Assembly (NCBI GenBank): GCA_017883235.1
Contig: JADGNY010000034.1
Span: 1-51,651, forward strand
DNA length: 51,651 bases
Direction of reading: 5' to 3'
Source of the DNA: Thermoanaerobaculia bacterium
GTDB taxonomy: Bacteria > Acidobacteriota > Thermoanaerobaculia > Gp7-AA8
A program made the translations under genes and the position numbers. Below, piece by piece: positions 33,370 to 39,288 of the stretch (its first letter is position 1; each line of letters opens with the position of its first letter). The notes below the pieces were generated by a model. The model made no database searches and was not told the DNA's origin. It was given only the letters and a program-made list of their open reading frames with translations.

Positions 33370-33630
33370 GTCAATCGAAAGTCGATTGATGTCAATCGAA
33401 AGTCGATCGATGGGGATCAAAAATTGATCCCTGTCGATCAAGAGTCGATCGATGGGGATCAAAAATCGATCCCTTTCGATCAAAAGTCGATCGACATCAA
33501 TCAAGAGTTGATTGACGTCGATCAAAAGTCGATTGACATCGATCAAAAGTCGATTGACATCGATCAAAAGTTGATTGACGTCAATCAAGAGTCGACCGAC
33601 GTCGATCAAGAGTTGATTGAAATCGATTGA
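33370..33630. repeat. 21-bp palindromic tandem array, locus 2 (about 12 units)
   Basis: Twelve units of 21 bp, each with short complementary arms around an A-rich centre: GTCAATC/GATTGAC, GGGGATC/GATCCCT, GTCGATC/GATCGAT. Arm changes are often compensated within the unit. Open on both strands, it would read as heptapeptides like DQKSIDI or NRLLIDV. The sequence is unrelated to locus 1 but has the same period and layout. It starts 34 bp after the toxin gene. Confidence 0.9.
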
Positions 33631-33680
33631 AAATGGAACAGGAGGGGGCTTGTTGCGGCGCCCCGGGTCAAGTCAGGAGG

Positions 33681-33828
33681 GTCAGACCTTTGTTTTTCGC
33701 TTCTTCGTAAATATCTGACTGGAAGCGACTTCTCCATCCCCGACGGAGGACGCACGTCGATGACTCAGTTATCCTGTGTATCTCGGGTCGGCGCGGCTCC
33801 GCTCGACATCCACGGCCGAAGGCTTACG
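33681..33828. repeat. GTCAGACCTTCG element, copy 2
   Basis: It starts GTCAGACCTTTGTTTTTCGC and contains TTCGTAAATATCTGACTGGA and GATGACTCAGTTATCC. The right end (CGAAGGCTTACG) has diverged. Confidence 0.82.
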
Positions 33829-33840
33829 TTATGTTCTCAG

Positions 33841-33908
33841 GGCGACAAGACGACGTAGACGACGTACGGGCAACCCCGAGATCAGCATCGGCCCGTGCTC
33901 CCTGGCCA
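33841..33908 (+). pseudogene. Fragment of the middle of korB
   Basis: GGCGACAAGACGA and GGGCAACCCCGAGATCAGCA, followed by TCGGCCCGTGCTCCCTGGCC, match 28486-28555 of korB with several changes and an internal stop. It comes from upstream in the gene relative to the fragment at 32.7 kb, yet lies downstream of it. Confidence 0.75.
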
Positions 33909-33942
33909 GGCGGTCGGTGGGGCCGGATGTTACGATCTGGTC

Positions 33943-34157
33943 ATGAGCCCCACCGTCTTCCGTGATGGACAGGACCTCATCTGTTTTACTTCAACTCTCG
34001 GGAAGAGGATCGAATGCACGTGCATGTCGAATCGCCCGAGGGTGAAGTCAAGGTGTGGCTTGAGCCTCGCATCGAAATGGCGCAGAATCATGGGGTCGCG
34101 GAGCGAGAGGTCAGGAAGATCCTTCGTATTCTGGAACGACGACATTGTCGAAATTGA
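33943..34157 (+). pseudogene. DUF4160 protein, frameshifted
   Basis: MSPTVFRDG from ATG 33943 is the family's opening. Around 33975-33984 the frame changes: FYFNSREEDRMHVHVESPEG and EVKVWLEPRIEMAQNHGV then continue in the other frame to a stop at 34157. The two pieces together give a full-length DUF4160 protein of about 70 residues. It pairs with DUF2442 in putative toxin-antitoxin-like modules, as here. One or two bases are gained or lost, through decay or a sequencing error. Confidence 0.75.
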
Positions 34158-34429
34158 AGAGCGCTGGCACCAGCATCGGAGAGGTTGAGGTCACCAGTAT
34201 TTCCAGGCACGGCTTCTGGCTGTATCTGGGAGGGCGAGAGCTTTTCGTCGACTTTCGAGAGTTCCCCTGGTTTGCTGATGCGCCGGTCAGCAAGGTATTG
34301 AACGTTCGCTGGCCGGCTCCCGATCACGTGAGCTGGCCTGATCTCTACATCGATCTCTCGGTCGAATCGATCGAGTGTCCTGAGCGGTTTCCATTGCATT
34401 TCGATCCCGTCGAGGGAAGCGCCGGCTGA
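34145..34429 (+). CDS. DUF2442 protein
   Basis: 94 residues from TTG 34145, overlapping the DUF4160 reading. VEVTSISRHGFWLYLGGREL, FVDFREFPWF and WPDLYIDLSVESI are the DUF2442 pattern. The family often accompanies DUF4160 and is thought to be the antitoxin-like partner, but its function is not settled. It appears intact although its partner is frameshifted. Confidence 0.82.
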   Translation: MSKLKSAGTSIGEVEVTSISRHGFWLYLGGRELFVDFREFPWFADAPVSKVLNVRWPAPDHVSWPDLYIDLSVESIECPERFPLHFDPVEGSAG

Positions 34430-34493
34430 TTCTCGGTCTTCTCTTCTCGCAACCGATGTTGTGTCGCCGAAGGGACGACGAGTTGCTACGCCA

Positions 34494-34694
34494 ATGAAGA
34501 AAGAACTGTTCGACGATCTCGTCGCAAGCATCAAAGAAGCTGGCCAGATCCACCGAGGCGAAATGCCAGGATCGCGCGAGTTCGCCTTCGATCCTGAACA
34601 CGTCCGCCGGGAGAGCCAGGGGGCCAGTGAACCGTACGGAACGAGCGGCGGTAACGCCCAAACCCTTTGCTCACGCATCCGAGTCAGGGGGTAG
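34494..34694 (+). pseudogene. Remnant of a HigA/NadS-type antitoxin
   Basis: MKKELFDDLVASIKEAGQIH and RGEMPGSREFAFDPEHVR match the N-terminal part of XRE-type antitoxins of the HigA/NadS group, which continue into a helix-turn-helix. Here the helix-turn-helix is gone, replaced by an unrelated tail from residue 43. A deletion or frameshift is likely. No toxin precedes it. Confidence 0.6.
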
Positions 34695-34958
34695 CTCCGG
34701 AAGCCTCTTCAGCATCTTCGCGTAGCGTGCCGGATCGTAATCGCTTTTCTGCGAGAGCATGAAAAAGATCTCGGCGGCGACAACCGCGGCGATCAGCTCC
34801 ACAGCCCCGCGGTCGGAATACCCTTCGTGCTTCAGCCGGCGGTAAGTCTGTTCCGTTTCGGGCGGCTCTTTGGTCCGAATCTGGGTCCTTACCGCTCTGC
34901 GCATCGCTTCTCCCGCCAAGTGTCCCTCAGGAAGGTCGTCGTCGCGGTGCTTTTTCAT
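34671..34958 (-). CDS. Small helical protein, unknown (DUF1841-like at best)
   Basis: 95 residues from ATG 34958. EPPETEQTYRRLKHEGYSDR, AVELIAAVVAAEIFFMLSQ and ARYAKMLKRLPELPPD suggest an all-helical protein of a kind often found in accessory regions. Its 3' end overlaps the convergent antitoxin remnant by 24 bp. The longer upstream frame runs into a repeat element and was not used. Confidence 0.55.
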   Translation of the reverse strand: MKKHRDDDLPEGHLAGEAMRRAVRTQIRTKEPPETEQTYRRLKHEGYSDRGAVELIAAVVAAEIFFMLSQKSDYDPARYAKMLKRLPELPPDSDA

Positions 34959-35073
34959 CGCATTGATTGTCTCATCCCACCCCGCTCGAAGACGTCTGGG
35001 AGTTGAAGACGCACCAACTCGAGCAGGCGAGGCGCGCCCTCGACTCCGAGAAGTCAGTAGAGAGTCAGTAGGG

Positions 35074-35217
35074 CCACACCTTCGTTTTCGCGTCCTCGTA
35101 AACATCTGACTGGAAGCGACTTCTCCATCCCTGGCGGAGCGCGCACGTCGATAGCTCAATTATCTGAAGGATCTCGGGGCGACGCGGCTCCGATCAAAGT
35201 CGCGATCGACGGTCTGG
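35074..35217. repeat. GTCAGACCTTCG element, copy 3
   Basis: CCACACCTTCGTTTTCGCG, TCGTAAACATCTGACTGGAA, GCGACTTCTCCATCCC and GATCGACGGTCTGG appear in family order. The ends are partly diverged. Confidence 0.82.
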
Positions 35218-35305
35218 CAACAGCGCTATCGTTCGGTCTGTTTTCGTTCGCAGCTCCAAGTCGATACGCTTGGGTCGCGCCTGATCCTCGCGATCGATCT
35301 CACAT

Positions 35306-35683
35306 ATGACCGACGATCTCGTCACAATGTTCAGACCAGCAGGGCCGAAGGAGTTGGAGCTCGTGGCCCTGTCAGGTTGGCGGCGATGGCCAGCCCGGCT
35401 CGTTGGTCAGCCGATCTTCTATCCGGTCACGAACCAGGAGTATGCGGAGCAGATCGCGCGAGACTGGAACGTCCCCGAGAGCGGCGCAGGCTTTGTCACC
35501 GGCTTCAGAGTCCGCCGCCAATTCGCGGATCGCTTCCCAGTCCATCAGGTCGGTGGCCCGACGCATACCGAATGGTGGATTCCGGCGGAAGACCTCGAAG
35601 AGCTGAACGAGAACATCGTCGGACAGATCGAAGTGGTCGCTGAATTCCCCGCAAGTGTCGCATCAGCAGCGCCGGACGCCTGA
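35306..35683 (+). CDS. 'ADP-ribosylation/crystallin J1'-annotated small protein
   Basis: 125 residues. TMFRPAGPKELELVALSGWR, PIFYPVTNQEYAEQIARDWN and HTEWWIPAEDLEELNENIVG form a recurring small protein commonly labelled ADP-ribosylation/crystallin J1; I know no experiment behind the label. The TGA stop lies within GCCTGACTCATCG, which resembles the left half of an integron attC site. It is the first of a same-strand series of small genes. Confidence 0.75.
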   Translation: MTDDLVTMFRPAGPKELELVALSGWRRWPARLVGQPIFYPVTNQEYAEQIARDWNVPESGAGFVTGFRVRRQFADRFPVHQVGGPTHTEWWIPAEDLEELNENIVGQIEVVAEFPASVASAAPDA

Positions 35684-35711
35684 CTCATCGCTCCCCGGAC
35701 CCGGAGCCGCA

Positions 35712-35832
35712 GTCGGTGGCAATTGGTCGGGTCCGTATCGGACTGAGCTACCGGGCATTTGGAACAGACGTAGAAGATGGAGTTCTCTGGGTGTGGATCA
35801 GTAGCCACTTCGAGTACGACAAACTCGTCTGA
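35712..35832 (+). pseudogene. 3' remnant of a RelE-type toxin
   Basis: Reads RIGLSYRAFGTDVEDGVLWV then WISSHFEYDKLV and a stop, with GGNWS just upstream in a shifted frame. It is closely similar to the toxin at 33037-33336 but keeps the proper ending. The N-terminal half and the antitoxin are absent. Confidence 0.75.
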
Positions 35833-35900
35833 GTTTGCTCATGCCGCGACCCGGCAGCCGCAACACGGCCAGCAGGTCTAACCCAGGTCTAACCCAAGCC

Positions 35901-36050
35901 TAACCCGCATTTCTCACAGTCCTGCTTGAACCACTCGCAACTCCCCCCGTCGAGAGTCCTTCTCCCCCGCAAGAAACCGCGGGGGAGAAGGCTCTCGACG
36001 GGGTACAGAGTGCCGACGATTCCAGTGAGAGTGTGAGAAATGCGGGCTAA
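35901..36050. repeat. 150-bp MITE-like element with a strong inner hairpin
   Basis: Outer ends TAACCCGCATTTCTCACA and TGTGAGAAATGCGGGCTAA are inverted. Inside, 35943-36003 folds into a near-perfect stem (CGTCGAGAG, CTTCTCCCCCGC and complements) around AAGAAACC. Three tandem 'GTCTAACCCA'-like words precede it (35870-35905). Confidence 0.85.
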
Positions 36051-36162
36051 TCGTCGCTGAACACACGTTTACCGAATCGTCGTATAACATGCCTGACCAG
36101 GGATGTCGGCACGGCTCCATTAGGAGTTGGGTGGCTGATGGGCGCACATCCCTCAGAGACAT

Positions 36163-36783
36163 ATGGCTCCCCACTGGTTTCAGGCGAGTACTGCCTCCCT
36201 CAAGCGTGCCAAGGGCCCCATCTTGTGGATGGCCGGCACTTACCTGATCGGACTCGCCGCGGGGGCCGCCATGGTCCATACCAAGAACGCCTTTGCCCTG
36301 CAGTACCGCGACAAACTGGTGGGAACGGCGATGGCCACCGATCCGGCGGCCGTGGCTCTGAATCGGGGCCTCCCCTTGCGAGCCGCCCTCATCGATTTTG
36401 CCGGCAACCTGGGTCTGGGGGCGGTTCCGTCCACCGTCATGGGACTCACCGTCGCTCTGCCGTTTCCCTTGGCGGCCTATCGAGGCTGGATCGGCGGAAT
36501 CGTGTCGGTCGATGGCGGTCACCATAGCCGTCTCCGCGCCGGCGGGGAGCGCTGGTACTACCTCGGTGTTGTCTTCCTGCAGCTGCTGCCCTACTCCCTG
36601 GCCGGGGGAGCCGGCGTGCGCCTCGGGCTGGCGTTTCTTCGACCCACTACCGCGTTCGGGTATCCGGGCTCGGCCAAATGGCTGGGCCTACCCGCCGACG
36701 GTGTGCGCGACGTGCTCCGTATCTACACGATCGTCGTTCCATTGTTCCTGGTAGCGTCCCTGGTCGAATTCCTGGCTCGGTGA
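36163..36783 (+). CDS. SpoIIM-like (DUF95) membrane protein
   Basis: 206 residues with five or so hydrophobic segments. LWMAGTYLIGLAAGAAMV, LIDFAGNLGLGAVPS and IVVPLFLVASLVEFLA match the layout of stage II sporulation M-like proteins, which occur widely outside spore formers. Function here unknown. It stands alone on the plus strand in the cassette-like series, with only a weak ribosome site. Confidence 0.6.
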   Translation: MAPHWFQASTASLKRAKGPILWMAGTYLIGLAAGAAMVHTKNAFALQYRDKLVGTAMATDPAAVALNRGLPLRAALIDFAGNLGLGAVPSTVMGLTVALPFPLAAYRGWIGGIVSVDGGHHSRLRAGGERWYYLGVVFLQLLPYSLAGGAGVRLGLAFLRPTTAFGYPGSAKWLGLPADGVRDVLRIYTIVVPLFLVASLVEFLAR

Positions 36784-36823
36784 GGCAGCCAACTGACAAC
36801 TCCGTAAGAATCAACCAGGACAC

Positions 36824-37318
36824 ATGACCATCGACTACACCGTCACCCTCATCGATCTCGTCCGGTTCAACCTCTACCACGCCTCACGACGAGTGTTGAA
36901 CTGGGTGATCATCGCCGCCGGCGCGCTCTTCCTCAGCCGAACGACGCCATTCAACCAACCCGGGGTGAGAGTTGCCGCGTTCTTTATCTTCGCCATTTGT
37001 ATGATCCTGGTCTTGTTCGGCGCCGTTGCACTGATCAGCTGTGTCAGTTACATGCCGTCGAAGAACCGCGGTGTTCTGGGAAAACATCGCCTCGCGTTAA
37101 CCGCCGACGCCCTGACGGAAGAGACCCCCGTTAGCCAAGGAACATGGTCATGGGCCGGCATACCGAAGGTGTCCCGTAACTCAGCCTATGTTTTCATTTA
37201 CACCCAGCAGAACATGGCTCATATCGTGCCAGCGCGATCGTTTCCGAATCGAGCAGACGCTGATCGCTTTTATCAATTCGTCGTTGACACATGGAAGACG
37301 GCGAGAGTCCGGGCTTGA
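36824..37318 (+). CDS. YcxB-like membrane protein
   Basis: 164 residues. Two membrane helices (about 27-70) are followed by a small domain with VSQGTWSWAGIPKVSRNSAY, VFIYTQQNMAHIVPARSFPN and ADRFYQFV, the YcxB-like C-terminal pattern. Function unknown. The stop codon TGA is inside GCTTGACGCTGCACCGGAC, again like the left half of an attC site. Confidence 0.75.
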   Translation: MTIDYTVTLIDLVRFNLYHASRRVLNWVIIAAGALFLSRTTPFNQPGVRVAAFFIFAICMILVLFGAVALISCVSYMPSKNRGVLGKHRLALTADALTEETPVSQGTWSWAGIPKVSRNSAYVFIYTQQNMAHIVPARSFPNRADADRFYQFVVDTWKTARVRA

Positions 37319-37392
37319 CGCTGCACCGGACTTGGAGCCGTAGCTTGCTGCATCCTGATCTGCGATTCCTTGAATCTCGGTAGGAGGGCGCG

Positions 37393-37497
37393 GACTAACT
37401 CGGCGCTGCACCAGGCGCGAGTCCGCAACTCCCGGTGTCACCAGTGCTATCCTCGTCCGCGTGCGGGTCCGCGCCGGTGAGCTCGGATCTGTCAGGC
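37393..37497 (+). repeat. attC-like imperfect palindrome, site A
   Basis: The left end, GACTAACTCGGCGCTGCACC then AGGCGCGAGTCCGC, pairs imperfectly with the right end (GCGGGTCCGCGCCGGTGAGC, TCGGATCTGTCAGGC). The ends GACTAAC and GTCAGGC approximate RYYYAAC and GTTRRRY with mismatches. Length 105 bp is within the attC range. No integrase gene is in view. Confidence 0.45.
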
Positions 37498-37579
37498 GGT
37501 TCCACTGGATCGAGAGGGTCTCTACACGGTACGGCCGGAAATTGTTGTCCGGCGACGGTTCCCTACTTTTGACTTCGTC

Positions 37580-38011
37580 GTGAGAACCAGTCTGCCGCGA
37601 GACAAGGTCGTCAGCATTCTGTCCGAGGCGATGCTTGAGCTTTCGACTCGCACATGGCCCCTTCCAAAGCCCCACCTCCGCGGTGAGGTGCAAGGCGGCA
37701 CGTTTACCTGTCATCCTCGCACGAGTGCCTTTGGCGGCAATGCCGTCCCTGCGGTCTCGGGCGAAATCATCTCGCGTTCAGATGGTGGCACTGACGTGGT
37801 GGTACGGGTCGTGGAGTGGTTTGTGTTCCTGCTTTTTGGGCTCGTGACTATTGGGGGCGCCATCGCTGTGTCGCATGCGGAGAGTGTTTCCGATGCGGCA
37901 AAAGGAATTGGCGTCATCATGTGGATGCTTCTTTGCGCGGCTGGTATCTACGCCGCCGAAGCGGTCTTCGTCCGTAGTATCTTCGCCCGCCTCTTCAGCG
38001 ATAGTCCTTAA
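37580..38011 (+). CDS. Hypothetical membrane protein
   Basis: 143 residues from GTG 37580. A soluble N-terminal half (about 1-75, with GGTFTCHPRT and AVSGEI) is followed by two hydrophobic helices (about 78-98 and 108-128). Not recognised. It is the only gene between the two attC-like sites, which would make it a one-gene cassette. Confidence 0.5.
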   Translation: MRTSLPRDKVVSILSEAMLELSTRTWPLPKPHLRGEVQGGTFTCHPRTSAFGGNAVPAVSGEIISRSDGGTDVVVRVVEWFVFLLFGLVTIGGAIAVSHAESVSDAAKGIGVIMWMLLCAAGIYAAEAVFVRSIFARLFSDSP

Positions 38012-38113
38012 CCCCCGAGTGCGGTACCATTTCGCATGCCGCTCCACGTCGACACGTTGACATCTGTCCAGTTACGTCGTCTACATGGTGAGCTATGGGG
38101 CTCTGAAACGAGG

Positions 38114-38190
38114 AGGGTCACACTTTCGTTTTTCACTTCTTCGGGAACCTCTGGTTGGAAGCGACTTCTCAATCCCCGGAGCGAGCCTGC
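38114..38190. repeat. GTCAGACCTTCG element, partial copy 4
   Basis: AGGGTCACACTTTCGTTTTT, CACTTCTTCGG and TTGGAAGCGACTTCTCAATC follow the left half of the family; the right half is absent. Confidence 0.7.
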
Positions 38191-38367
38191 GCGACCCCAT
38201 CCGGGGTCGAATTGTGGCTGGTGACGGATACCGGTGGTCGCTTGGTACGCTCGCACCACGGCTACCATCCGTGACGCCTCCGGCGTCCTATCGCGGATAC
38301 GACCGCCGGCGGTTACATCTTTCAGACAGCGCACCAAAGTCGGCGGCGCGGTTTTTGTCTCATCCAG

Positions 38368-38464
38368 GGCTAACTCGGCCCGCTGTACCGGACGCCGACC
38401 GCGCCACGGGCGTGCCAATTGCGGTAACCTTTCGCGCGCGCCGGTGCGCGGCAAACCGTTGGGC
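38368..38464 (+). repeat. attC-like imperfect palindrome, site B
   Basis: It starts GGCTAACTCGGCCCGCTGTA, continuing CCGGACGCC, and ends GCGCGCCGGTGCGCGG, then CAAACCGTTGGGC. The final GTTGGGC matches GTTRRRY exactly; GGCTAAC differs from RYYYAAC at one position. The arms pair with bulges, as attC arms do. Length 97 bp. The next ORF can start 16 bp after it, as in integron cassettes. Confidence 0.5.
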
Positions 38465-38479
38465 GCCAGGGACATCAAT

Positions 38480-38914
38480 GTGGTGATATCGACCGATCAG
38501 GAGGAGACGGAAAACGGGCGGTTCGTGGAGACCCGCCTGCCGGAGCCGCTTCAATCCGGTGTGCCAACGTCGCCGGCCGACGGCATGCTTAGCCGAGCCA
38601 TCGCTGAGGTCCTCGAGGCTCCACCGGCCGACCGCGCACGTCTCTTTTCGCGTCTCGTTCTGAGTATTGAAGAATACATGGCGCAACATCCGGAGGAGAG
38701 GCCTTGGACCTGCACGCGCTATGTCGGTACCGACGGTTCCTCGATCTTCCGGGGTGGCATCGGGCATTCGCTCGTCATTGACCCGCAGGGCCGGCTCTGG
38801 CGCGCTCGCAGCTACGAAGACTTCGAGACAACCTACGCGTTCGCCGGCACGTCGTGTGAGATCGACACCCTGACTCCTCTCTATGCCGGGATGCGCGAAT
38901 ACAGTCGGCTTTGA
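38480..38914 (+). CDS. Hypothetical protein
   Basis: 144 residues from GTG 38480 (a second GTG follows directly). LSRAIAEVLEAPPADRARLF and HSLVIDPQGRLWRARSYEDF are the clearest parts; the latter reads like a small beta domain. No family is recognised. The frame is open further upstream but that part is the attC-like palindrome, so the late start is preferred. Confidence 0.5.
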   Translation: MVISTDQEETENGRFVETRLPEPLQSGVPTSPADGMLSRAIAEVLEAPPADRARLFSRLVLSIEEYMAQHPEERPWTCTRYVGTDGSSIFRGGIGHSLVIDPQGRLWRARSYEDFETTYAFAGTSCEIDTLTPLYAGMREYSRL

Positions 38915-39288
38915 CCGAAGGCTGGGAATGAATGTTACAGACATTGTGAGTATCCGTCCGTCCCGCCGCGGCTGCTTCGCCGGTGAGATGTTCAGTCAGG
39001 AGACGGACCGGCGGTCCTTCTCGTCCACGGTGCGGGAGGAGGGTTCGATCACTTCTGGACCGCGACGAAAGTAGCTTCACTCGATCCTTCCCATTGACGA
39101 GGCGGGTGTCACCTCGTATCGGCCTTCGGCAGGCGCCTGACTCCGCCGCCGAGCGGGTCACCGATCACCGTGATTGTCGACACAGCGATCACCTTGTGGC
39201 ACCGGATGTGAACGGGAATGCGAATAATCATTGCCAGCCCTCGCAAAGACGTGAGGGTTTCCGGCGTGTTCGTTTTGAGGAGATTCCC
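38915..39288. other. 374-bp gene-free stretch
   Basis: No gene, repeat family or clear promoter was recognised. The last bases carry the ribosome site (GAGGAG) of the PKD protein gene. This stretch marks the border between the accessory region and the next block. Confidence 0.5.

Noticed and set aside
33370-33630. CRISPR-like regular repeats
   Set aside because: Units are 21 bp and contiguous, with no unique spacers and no cas genes nearby; each unit is itself palindromic.
33346-33630. Protein of heptapeptide repeats
   Set aside because: Open on both strands only because the period is a multiple of three; no ribosome site, no fold-like segment, starts in a gene-end region.
28926-39288. Integrase, transposase or phage structural genes in the accessory region
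   Set aside because: None of the frames shows tyrosine-recombinase, DDE or capsid motifs; only non-autonomous repeats were found.
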